A DNA stretch of 64,000 bases from Hofstenia miamia (lineage: Eukaryota; Xenacoelomorpha; Acoela): contig SCFE01000101.1 in the NCBI GenBank assembly GCA_004352715.1, positions 1,152,030 through 1,216,029 of the forward strand. The letters run 5' to 3'. Shown one piece after another: positions 24,894-34,185 of this stretch (position 1 is its first letter; each line of letters begins with the position of its first letter). The notes below the pieces were generated by a model. That model searched no databases, was not told the origin of the DNA, and saw nothing but the letters and a program-made list of their open reading frames with translations. A program made the position numbers and the translations under genes.

Positions 24894-27060
24894 ATGGGAA
24901 GGCACCTATTCTGACCAGTATAAATAATAAATTTTAATTGCAATTTTCTTTAGAACATTTTATTTGTAAAAATCTATAATTGATTTTGTGATAAAAACCA
25001 GTCATAAAAAGATTACAGCAAAAAATAGTTCAGCTGAAAGTTATTTGCTTGTATTTTGACCAAAATATGCCTGAAGATTCATTTGAAATGTTTTAATCAT
25101 CTGATCAATTGAAAAAGAATAATAATGACCTGTAAGTCACTCTAGTGATTTTAGTATACCTGAATACAATTATTGAAAATAACTATGTTGTCAGGGGGCA
25201 GATCTAGAAATTTCTACAAGGATCCTGAAGATTGTAAAGTAAATTTTTGCATATTTTTCATTGAAGATAAGATTTAATTTTTTTCTTCATGAATTTCTTA
25301 ATTTTATGAGTCTTGATGATGTTTTAGATTGAACTTTCAACTATTTAGTTTGAGTTTCTTTGAATTCACTTAGAAATATGTTAATTTGTCTAATGTATCA
25401 AATTTTATATTAATATATATATACCCCAAAATTTCTTGTCCAATACTAAATTTAAATTTGCTAATACTATGCATTATTAATTAAACAGAATATTTAATGG
25501 AGATATTGCATACATATGCTAGTTTAACAAGTGTAACATAAAATCAAATAATAAATCACAATAGTCCCAGTCTTGGGTGAAATTGAAAGGTTGTCTCCAT
25601 CTCAGTCTAGTACTGATCCTGTCTCCTGTTGTGTTTGCTATCCTTGACCACCACTAGTCTTGTGGGTCTGTATCAGAATCCAATTTCCTCAGGACTCTGC
25701 CACCATAATTTTTTTTGTGAAATCTGAATACAAAAAGACATCAATGAATAGACTAACAATTTTATTGAATTTTGAATCACAGGATTATTAGCAAATCAGT
25801 AATTTAAGAATTGAATGATTATTAAAGTAATAAATAATAAAAATAAGAAAATATTAAAGTTGTATTATTAGAGGAATAGTACTAAAAATTCTACCTTGTG
25901 AAACAAAACATTAAAATGAGGGAATTTGTGAATCCTTAATAAGACTGAAATATTATTTAAAATGAGTAATTGAACAATTTATGCAAAATAGTGTTTAAAA
26001 TGTCAGACATTTTTTAAAACTTGGTAAAAAAACATTAAATTTAAACATTTATGAAAATCAATATTAGTGTGAACACATTTTGAACATCATTTTCAATATG
26101 TGATATAGTTAATTTAGTTAATGTCGAAGAAAAAATGTGCAGGGAAGGGGGATGTCAAATGTCCCATTTGACTAGATAGCAGTCTTAATTTGGAATATTG
26201 ACATACTTTTCCATGTTCATCTTAACACAGTTCTCTCTGAATAAAAACAATGATGACAAAAGACAACCCATGTCATGATGGATAGATGATGATTGATTGC
26301 TGCTGATGTGCATAGTAGGATTGAATCTTAATGCCTCTACAGGACATCTAGCAAATGTGTGGGGTCTACAGAACATCTGAAATGTTATGTCACTAATTTA
26401 ATTATTAGTTATAAATTGACCAGTGCACAAATTGTGTTGACTTCATTAGGTGCTGATGGAAATCAAAATGCCCAGCTAGAAACATTGGGGTACTAAAATA
26501 GCCCATAGGTATTTTTTTGGATTCAGTGATTTTAAAAAGTGAGGATTTTTCCTAAAATGCAACTACACCATGTAATTTTTTAGTAGAGACATGTGATATT
26601 TTTGAGAAATTAGGAAAACAAACCCCCAGCCATTCCACCATGAACACATCATTGAACAATGTGTCTAAATTAACATTTTTGTATGCTATGGAAGCAGTTG
26701 ACAGCTTTTATAATACATTGAATACAAAATTTTAGTCAATGTTAGATGAAATTTTTAAGTTTATTTGAATAAAAATTGGAAGGGTTTGGTAAATTTCAGG
26801 AAAATTTGCAAAAAATGCCAACATTTTGGATTGATTTGCAACTGAAATGTTAAAATTTGGGACTAATTTGGAATTTTACAACATTTTTACAAAGGTATCA
26901 CATATTAACCTATTAGCTACACTCCATTTTGCTTCTTCATGGGGGACTCCAGTCCCATAGTCCCCCTTAAATCCCCCACTGTATGTTGCAATATAATTTA
27001 GTACCAATAAACTTTTAGTAGAATAGTTCTCTTTTGTTAATTACATTAAATTGTAGAAAT
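24894..27060 (+). repeat. Dispersed repeat, copy 2, split by a hAT insertion
   Basis: 24894-25191 and 26982-27060 together match 6335-6700 in the same order and orientation. The intervening 25192-26981 is a hAT element. Like copy 1, it lies toward an edge of the CpG-depleted domain. Confidence 0.75.
25192..26981. mobile_element. 1.8-kb hAT-type non-autonomous element
   Basis: It begins CAGGGGGCAGATCTAG and ends TAAATCCCCCACTG, imperfect CAG-initiated termini typical of hAT. It is bounded by near-perfect 8-bp duplications, tatgttgt (25184-25191) and tatgttgc (26982-26989). The paralogous repeat at 6335-6700 has this site intact with one copy of tatgttgc, which independently fixes both insertion boundaries. 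The interior has few CpGs and no recognisable transposase, so it is non-autonomous and older than the MITE at 12820. Confidence 0.88.
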
Positions 27061-28257
27061 TAGCTAAATCAACACTTAACTCAAGTCACTCATTAGATTT
27101 GGAGTTTGGATCTCAGCTGATTTCATGCAGATGCCACATTGTGTTGGTAAAAAGTACCAACCAGAAGTGATGATTGGTATTTGGTATTTATTTTGAGAAA
27201 TTCAGTATACCTTTAAGGTACCAACCTATTACAAAATGTACAAAGTTAAGCATGTGAAGATCAAAAACATTAGATGGGTCAGTCAAAATTTGGTCATATG
27301 TACATTAAAATATTTATCTGAATATTTTTAATGAAACCAAGTATAATATGAATTATTTAGCATGGATTACAACATAATAAACAACTGCTATTTAAGCCAA
27401 AGACTAAATTTTGACATAATTGATACTTACATCTCATTCATGCTCATTTTTAGCAAATTTTGTGAAAAAAGATTTGCTCTTTTGATCTCAGTTGGTACTT
27501 TAAATGGATACCACATTTCTCAAAATGAATACCAAATATCTCAAAGTGGACACTGATTAAATGTGTGTGTAAAGAGCAGCACCTTGATAGGACATCAAAT
27601 ATTAGAAAGCTATTTAAGCTACTATTTTCAACTCCAATGAACATAGCAAAGTATTTTCACAATTTCTGCTCATTTAATAAATCTATTAGTGTCAAATTTT
27701 GGGGATCAATATTCTGCATGATTTTATGTGCATGATCTTTTTATGCCATTTAATTGGCTAGGACCTCTTTGTTGCTCATTATCTGTTTTGAGATATTTAG
27801 TATTTGCTTTGAGAAATTCAGTATCCTTTGCTAGTAATGACCATCAATCTCAAGGTTCTGTATGTTGGTTTGAAAATCCCTTGTCTATAAAAATATCATC
27901 CAAAACGAGGTTGGTTCTTAAATCTGTCAATTCATAATCTTACGACTGTCAGACTGTACCATTATCAATATGGTAAATAGCAAAATACTTAAAAATATTG
28001 AAATAGCTTTTGAAGTTTAAGTAATTGATTAATGTGAAACCTTTGAAAAATTTTGAAAATTATATATGTAGGAAGCAATTGAAATATTATTTTAATGCTT
28101 TTCTCATGTAGTTACTAGTGTAACTAGATATCTCTTAAGTGATGTCCCAATAAAGCTCAATTTAAACAAAAAAGACTTTTTTTGACAGTTATAAGATAAA
28201 TTTTGAAAGCTATATGATTATGAATCGACAGAACCAACCCCGAAACGATGCATAACT
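27061..28257. other. Intergenic, upstream of TCTE1; CpG recovery boundary
   Basis: No gene was recognised. CpGs reappear from about 27906 (aacgagg, ttacgactg), marking the right edge of the depleted domain about 370 bases before the TCTE1 start codon. Confidence 0.5.
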
Positions 28258-28270
28258 GTTGCTAGGATAT
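28258..28270 (+). promoter_or_regulatory. Weak candidate X-box (RFX site) before TCTE1
   Basis: GTTGCTAGGATAT lies 8-20 bases before the TCTE1 start codon. The first half (GTTGCT) fits the RFX half-site RYYNYY. The second half departs from RRNRAC at two positions. RFX factors drive ciliary genes from sites near their starts, so the location is suggestive, but the motif is imperfect and could be chance. Confidence 0.25.
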
Positions 28271-28277
28271 CTATAAA

Positions 28278-29042
28278 ATGTCGGAATCTTTGCATTCGAA
28301 TGCGAATTATGAAAATCCAGCGGCAGATCCAAGAAAAATGCGAAAAATTATTGCAGAAGATCCAGAATGGACTTTAGCAACAATACCTTTGCTTTCTGAG
28401 CTTTCAATAGATCATATAATTAAAGGATTTGCTGAGAACCCAATCCTTAATGACCTTCCAGATTCACATAAGAAAAAATTGATTGATAAATTGTCTACAG
28501 ATGTTCCAATTCATATTACTGCAAATCTTGTAACTGATGATGCATATTGGAAAAGATGTTGTAAATCGAAATGGAAAGTTTGTGATGTTTCTGAATATGG
28601 AAAAAATTGGCGTCGAATGTATTTTGAAAAGCAGCTTGAAGAAAGTATCGAAGGCTTTACACCTGGTATGAGTAGTATGACTGTAGTTGATACATTTCTA
28701 AAATTGGCTGGCAAATATATTTATAGAATGATCATACGGGAGTTGTTACCTCCTGTAAGGGAGTTGCCAAAAGACGGTTCGGATAATGATTCTGACGGTG
28801 GAAGTGATATAATAGAAGACATTGAGTATACCAGTCATTTTGACTTTAATTTAATTGCAGATAAACTTCCTAATCTTGAAGAGTTCTACGTTACATATGG
28901 TGTACGAAATATTAACATGAATTTCGATTTTCAAATGTTTTTATTTACTTCAGTTGATTGCATGAAACTTGGAAAATTTATACAGTCTTCGAAGAAGATT
29001 AGAAAGTTCGGAATTACGAGAAGTAATGTAGATGACAAAAAG
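28278..29042 (+). CDS. TCTE1: TCTE1 exon 1
   Basis: 255 whole codons from ATG (preceded by ctataaa) to AAAAAG, followed by donor gtttga. The open frame runs only one more codon beyond the donor before a stop. It encodes the N-terminal conserved domain and an acidic linker around residues 165-185. Confidence 0.94.
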
Positions 29043-31945
29043 GTTTGAATTTTTGCTATTTTTTATTCTTACCATATGTATCGTAAATATTAACAGGGGG
29101 AGGGTTCCGTTTGAGTACTTTTATTTTTATATTATATTCTGACTAAGCTTAATTTCTAAGCAAATCACAATGTCATTAAACTTTTCGGGCAGTCAACTCT
29201 TTTGCAAAAGAAAACTACGTCTATTATCTGCGAATTTCAGAAGATTGCACTTACATATGGCACGATTTTGGGAAGTAGGTTTGTTCTTTTAGCTATATTC
29301 TATTCCCTAGTTTTAAAGGCACCGTAAACCATAATGCTGCTATCCCTGTACATCCAACTGTATTGCTTTTTTAGTTCTTTTAGTTGTTTCTTCGTTGGAC
29401 CATAAAATTAAGTAATTTATGTAAGCGCAAGTTTCAAGAAAGAGTGTTAAAGCACCAGGGCGTGTAGTGAAAAGGAATTGAAGATCGTATCTTTCTAACG
29501 AAAAGATAGTAAAAGAATGGAAGGTCAAGCGGTTGAAGATGAAGAAGTAGGACTGATAAGTTAAGTGAGAGTAGTTCAGAGTTGTAAGTGAAAAGAGGAA
29601 ATTCACCTAACAGATCTTTGAAAACGCTTATGTGACTTGAATAAACGAACCAGGAGAACCATGTGAAACGATAGCGAACAGAATCGAGAGATTTCTAAGC
29701 CAATATGGATGCACAGATGAATGTTGCGCTGGATGGAAAAATCAGATTGCTTTCTTAATCCCTAGGTTGATATGATAGAAAAGTTTTCTCTTTTTGCACA
29801 TGTAGATATAGATGAATGACAACAATATAATTAAATTGATTGGTATCAAAATTTAATATATTTGCTATATATCATTTCAGATTCTAATTGAGATTACGCA
29901 GAATCAAATTGGGACTAGGTATAAACCCATTGGGAATAAGCAGATTCAAAATGAGAAATCAACTTGTACATCGCTGTAAAATGGCAATCCCCACAATTTT
30001 TGTTTTTTATTTTTGGCAATTACTCCCGCAGTATTTAAGTATAAATCGCATGGAAACAAAGTTTATATAGAGGAAGCATTTATGTACAGAAACGCAACAT
30101 TTGAATTCATTGATATGTTCCTTTATGGATCTTCGGAAGCTTCCTCAGCAGTAGGCTTTCCATGAAAGGTTTCCAGGCTATCAATATATAGAGAGATTTT
30201 GTCAAAACATTTAATGATACCTGTGGACAATCGATATGAAGTTTCTAGATTTTCTATGGCTGGATTTGTTCAAATATTTTAAGTATCCAAATTTAATGGC
30301 TGTGTAGATTTCTTGAAATGTAGAAATCGTATGTATTCATAGCAATTTTTTAATTATTTTCGTCTGTAAAAATTAGACAGTAAGATGCAATTGACTTCAT
30401 TTAAATCTTTATGAGTAGAAATATAATCTTTCGTTTTTATTATAGCTTTTGTTTTATTTTGTATCATTTTCGTCCAGAAATGCTTAGTTGCATTGGGCGG
30501 AAGCGATTTGTGACCTGCATAACATATCTCAAAGGTTTTGGTCTATCTGTATGAAATGAAGCCGTTAAGGATAGTTGTTGCTATTTGTACGTTTCGACCA
30601 AATATTGTTATTTATCAAAATACATTAGGGTGTTTTTCTTAATCTTTTTCTTAGACATCCAAATGATATATAAAGGTTCACATTGTTAGTAATGGAATTT
30701 TAGGTAAGATTATGCGATTATTGGTATTACTATCAGCGAGTTATCAATTTTCTTAATGCTTATATATTTAATTATTACATTTAACTGCCGATTTTTCAAT
30801 CACATCTGAAGAGGATTATTGCAATTACCCTTTGCATTAATAAGGAATCACAAAAAAGCATACTAGTATTCCATTTTCTAAGAATTAATTGTATACTTTT
30901 TACAATTATTGCGCAGCTTAATTCAAAAACTATTCTAGTGCTCGTAAGAATAACGAATGCATTTCTGAATGCTTCTTCATTATAACCATCAAACTAAGAA
31001 TTTTGCTAGTATTTTGGTGCTGTAGGTTCACTAAATAATTTAACAAGATTTTGCACGAATTCCATTTAAAATGTAACTTTCTTATATTAAAGCAATTTAT
31101 GTAATCTTTTCAAAAAAGTACCCCTTTTACTGCATTTCCACCCAATATAGCCTTTAAATATAGGGGTAGTTAATATATATTAAGTGCTTTGATTTCTGTT
31201 TATTAGACTTTAAATGTATGCAGTGGCGTTCGCAGGGGGACATCGTGGTTAGGTTTTCCAAATTGACTTTTATTACTTAAACCAAAAATATTTGGTTAAA
31301 AATTTAAATACTGAGGTGATGAAATGCATTCTTTCAATATTTTTGAAAAATTTAGTGAAGCTTCGCCCCGCTTCTGGTCAATCACTTGATCACGATTGCA
31401 ATGTCCTTCGTCAGAATATCGTGCGGAAGCCCCTGAATTTATTATAGTAACATGGCAAGTGTTTGAGCAAACATGCTTGAATTGCATCAAATAGTTACGT
31501 AAGCATGTTAAGTTGCCTCAATACTGGTATTCAGAATCAATATAACAATTATATATTTTTGCAACCCTCATGCTAAGTACTATCCCCTACGGCCCTGTAG
31601 CAATGCATCTCTCTATGTAATCAGTATATTCATGATCTCCTTTTTATACATAGCAGTTATTCTTCTTTACTGAAAATATACCACTCACATATTTTCACAA
31701 TAACATTGTGCTGTAGCCCCGTTAAAAGACCTTGATTTTCATGAAGAGCAATATGAAATTCAAGATGACTATGGAAACAATTATCATCTACTGATTTGTT
31801 GCCCATTAATGGTGAGAGCTTCCGTATTGACAAAATGTGCAGTGGCACTACTTTATTATTTTAAACCACGCTTCTAAAATTTCAGTTTATGTTAAGAAAA
31901 ACTCCATGTTAAGTAAATATATTTTTAACCTTCATCCAAACATAA

Positions 31946-31987
<42 letters not shown>

Positions 31988-32944
31988 CACTACTTTATTT
32001 TAACTATTAATAATTTTAGTCTCGTCTTTTGATCAAATACCTTTTAAATCACCCGAACCTCGAAAGCATTGATTTTTCTTATAACATCATTGGAGATCGT
32101 GGAGCGCGGGCATTTGGTAAAATCGTTAATTGTTGTAGTTACTTAACTTCTTTAAACCTTTTGGATAACAGAATAAGCTCAGAAGGCGCTGCTGCCATTG
32201 CCCATGCTTTATCTCGAAATTCGACGCTTCGCTTTTTAAATCTGCGTTTGAACAAGTAATTGTTGAATTCTGTTTAATTAATTAAAATTTGCATTGTACA
32301 TAGAGCCACACTAATTATGAAAACTGGCATTTTTGGTCTGACTGAAATCTGTAAACCATGTACTATTTTGGTCTTACGTATATACACATATAATCGTTTT
32401 TCAGAAGCTGCAAATAATTTATTTAATATTAAAATATAAATTATAAAATTACAATTGTAAAAATTGGATTTATGCTTTCAAATGTAGTTCCACAAAACAA
32501 AAATTTTAAATTCCTTAGATGTATGAACAATGTTTTTCACACACTTAGCATTTAACACCATCATTTAGACTTCGAAATGAAGGAGCTCAGTCTATCTGCC
32601 AAGCGTTGTTGGAAAATAATACATTGGAAGAGATTAATTTAGCTGCCAATGAAATTACCGAACAGTCAGCCTCATATTTAGCCAAAGTGATTGCCACTAA
32701 CGCCACTCTTTCAGTTATCGATATTTCTTGCAATAAAATTGGTGCTGATGGTGGGAAACAAATTCAAGAAGCAATGGAAAGTAATGAAACTATCACGAAG
32801 TTTGAGTTGAAGCTCACGGATTGCGGTCAGGAAAGCGAATACTGCATCAATCGAATAATAGACTCAAATTTACGCAACAAATCTCAACATATTGAAGATC
32901 GTCTATTGGCAACTCCTAATCCAGTAATTGTTAGACGCTATTGA
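28278..32944 (+). CDS. TCTE1: TCTE1/DRC5, dynein regulatory complex subunit 5, three exons
   Basis: Leucine-rich-repeat subunit of the nexin-dynein regulatory complex, which links axonemal doublets and controls dynein in motile cilia and sperm flagella. Exons are 28278-29042, 32020-32255 and 32569-32944, joined by GT-AG introns in phase 0 and phase 2, giving 458 residues (mammalian proteins have about 500, with a longer N-terminus). The conserved head RKMRKIIAEDPEWTL is at residues 19-33. NMNFDFQMFLFTSVDC and ITRSNVDDKK follow before the first intron. Exons 2-3 encode six RNI-type LRRs of about 28 residues (NPN/HPNLESIDFSYN style, through CNKIGADGGKQIQEAM), then the C-terminal QESEYCINRIIDSNLRNKSQ. 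The frame is intact. Family members are aligned from memory, and I consider the assignment secure. The gene is CpG-rich compared with the DNA to its left and convergent with the EF-hand gene at 33463-33954. Confidence 0.96.
31221..31435. mobile_element. Probable 215-bp hAT-like MITE in TCTE1 intron 1
   Basis: Left end CAGTGGCGTTCGCAGGG, right end GCGGAAGCCCCTG. The reverse complement of the right end matches the left at about 11 of the first 15 bases, including the initial CAG. Flanks aatgtatg and aatttatt agree at 6 of 8 positions, as a decayed 8-bp target duplication would. No coding sequence. Confidence 0.45.
31949..31986. repeat. (TA)19 microsatellite near the exon 2 acceptor
   Basis: Uninterrupted TA run inside TCTE1 intron 1, 33 bases before the exon 2 splice acceptor. 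Confidence 0.95.
32020..32255 (+). CDS. TCTE1: TCTE1 exon 2 (first LRRs)
   Basis: Acceptor taattttag, donor AA|gtaatt. It encodes SRLLIKYLLNHPNLESIDF through STLRFLNLRLN and the first two bases of the next codon. The frame joins both neighbours without loss of any conserved position. Confidence 0.94.
32256..32568 (+). other. TCTE1: TCTE1 intron 2
   Basis: 313 bases, donor GTAATT, acceptor catcatttag, splitting a lysine codon after its second base. AT-rich, with no other feature seen. Confidence 0.9.
32569..32944 (+). CDS. TCTE1: TCTE1 exon 3 (last LRRs and C-terminus)
   Basis: It starts LRNEGAQSICQALLENNTLE and ends at TGA 32942-32944. It holds four LRR units and the conserved QESEY tail. 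Confidence 0.94.
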
Positions 32945-33175
32945 AGAATGTTTCAAAACTTTAAATTCCGTGAATTTATATTTTAAATATGCAATGGATG
33001 TACTTGTCTGAGCAAATTTTGCATAACTTTCACTTTATATCAAAAACTATGTTCATACATTTTTTCATTGAAGTGTATACGCAATATTTTATAAGGGGAA
33101 TGAATGTCTTTCCGCCCCGTTTTTCGTAGAGTATCTAGATTTTGCGCCTTGAATGATTCTTAGCAAATATAAAAT

Positions 33176-33181
33176 AATAAA
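33176..33181 (+). terminator. Likely TCTE1 poly(A) signal
   Basis: AATAAA 232 bases after the TCTE1 stop codon. It is the first canonical signal on plus after the gene. The EF-hand gene's 3' end lies 280 bases further on, in the opposite direction. Confidence 0.55.
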
Positions 33182-33462
33182 CTTTCATATTTGGTACTTT
33201 TAGGATCTAAATTATTGACATGTAAAACAAACTGTTAGAAAGAAAGAAAGAAGACTAACTAGTATTTTAAAGCGAGAATTTGTTGCAAAAAACTTCGCGA
33301 ATTTCGGAATTTTTTAAGTCATTCTCGTACAAAACACGAAGTTTGTTGCTTATTTACTAGATTTTACCTTAGTCTGCTAAAGTGAATTTTAAGTCTAATA
33401 GTAAAAATAATCATTTTTTGGAATTGTATCGATATGTTGATGCTTTCTTATTAGTGTACTTT

Positions 33463-33954
33463 TTACAAATGTTTGTAGTCTTTTAGGAGAGTTAGAAGCT
33501 CATTCAAACTTATCTTCCCGTTTCTATCCAGATCGTACTTTTTTATAACTTCTTTGGCTTTCTCATCATTCATGCCTAAACATTTCCTCAAAAGTGTTTG
33601 TGATTCTTGTTCATCAAGATGCCCGTCTTTGTTGCTATCAAAGGATTTGTACAAATCAATAGCTTGTGATATTTCTCGAAATCTCTGCTGATCTGAAATA
33701 TTTTTGAAATTCTCTTCACTCCTGAACCAATCAACAATTTCATTGAGGGAAAAATCACCACTGCAGTCTTTATCCAATAGATATAGATAAACTTCTGCTT
33801 GAGCTAATGTGAGTCCAAGATCAGTAATGAGCATGTTAGCAAGTTCTTCTTCGCTCAAGATGTCATCTGAATTAAGGTCATATTTCTTGAATACAGATTC
33901 AATTACGAGCAATGGTACTGTTTAATACGATTTAGGATGTATATTAACAGCCAT
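33463..33954 (-). CDS. Four-EF-hand calcium-binding protein, in-frame TAA at codon 11
   Basis: A calmodulin-superfamily calcium sensor or buffer, identity within the superfamily unknown. Four 12-residue loops are visible, counting from the Leu at 33912: DLNSDDILSEEE (12-23, position 6 is Asp instead of Gly), DKDCSGDFSLNE (47-58), DSNKDGHLDEQE (92-103) and DLDRNGKISLNE (127-138). The linker VDWFRSEENF between loops 2 and 3 recalls calmodulin-like proteins with a W-rich linker. The only sensible ATG in this frame is at 33954 (MAVNIHPKSY), but codon 11 (33924-33922) is TAA, and the open frame resumes with TVPLLVIESVFKKYD. Alternatives are a nonsense allele or sequence error, an upstream exon spliced to the AG at 33919-33918 (it must end in phase 1), or readthrough. 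The domain is certain and the start is not. No membrane or signal segment is seen. Convergent with TCTE1. Confidence 0.8.
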
Positions 33955-33992
33955 ATTATTTATTTATTGTCAAACATAAACAGGCGAGTTGA

Positions 33993-33998
33993 TTTATT
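33993..33998 (-). terminator. Poly(A) signal of the upstream minus-strand gene
   Basis: AATAAA on minus, about 72 bases after the stop codon of the exon at 34070-34180 and only about 40 bases before the EF-hand gene's ATG at 33954. It supports a separate gene ending here. Confidence 0.45.
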
Positions 33999-34069
33999 TG
34001 CACAATAAATGTTCCAAATCAATGTGAATAACAATGTACATTCATTCTTTGAACTTAAGTTGTAATTTC

Positions 34070-34180
34070 TTATTCATTTACTTGTTTGTTCTTGATGATT
34101 TCTTTATAAACAAGTTTTTCAATTACAGCGGGAAAAAGCGCCTTTTCATCCAAATCAGTGAACATAAATTGTCGAAGTTG
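34070..34180 (-). CDS. Probable last exon of an unidentified gene
   Basis: Preceded on minus by a good acceptor (tatctcttag), this frame reads 36 codons, QLRQFMFTDLDEKALFPAVI through KNKQVNE, and ends at TAA 34072-34070. A poly(A) signal follows. The composition (acidic and basic residues, few low-complexity codons) is protein-like and the other two frames are closed. I do not recognise the protein. A GT donor (caa|gtaaat) also occurs before the stop, but joining to the EF-hand exon would put that exon out of frame, so a separate gene is favoured. Upstream exons would lie above 34.2 kb. I could not locate them. Confidence 0.4.
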   Translation of the reverse strand, partial: QLRQFMFTDLDEKALFPAVIEKLVYKEIIKNKQVNE

Positions 34181-34185
34181 CTAAG

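Larger units (their letters stand above)
5641..27900. other. CpG-depleted domain without a recognised host gene
   Basis: CpG dinucleotides almost vanish across this stretch. By eye only about three occur between 6.0 and 9.4 kb, whereas they are common before 5.64 kb and after 27.9 kb. Local CpG-bearing islands coincide with inserted mobile elements (9658-10602, 12820-13172), as expected for younger arrivals in a methylated background. Invertebrate genomes are typically methylated in a mosaic way, mainly over transcribed gene bodies. The domain may therefore be introns of a transcription unit, possibly one starting near 5.6 kb. I found no convincing exon in it. The open frames present are short, stop-rich or belong to decayed mobile elements. 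Confidence 0.6.
29043..32019 (+). other. TCTE1: TCTE1 intron 1
   Basis: 2,977 bases, donor GTTTGA, acceptor taattttag. It contains a probable 215-bp hAT-like MITE (31221-31435) and a (TA)n tract (31949-31986) only 33 bases before the acceptor. Small open frames inside are not coding. Confidence 0.88.

Noticed and set aside
28511-28714. 67-codon minus-strand frame
   Set aside because: Antisense shadow of TCTE1 exon 1.
33463-33954. Reassigned stop codons (alternative nuclear code) to explain the in-frame TAA
   Set aside because: TCTE1 ends at TGA, the 62.4-kb gene at TAA, and only one host gene shows an internal stop. The stops in transposon relics are ordinary decay.
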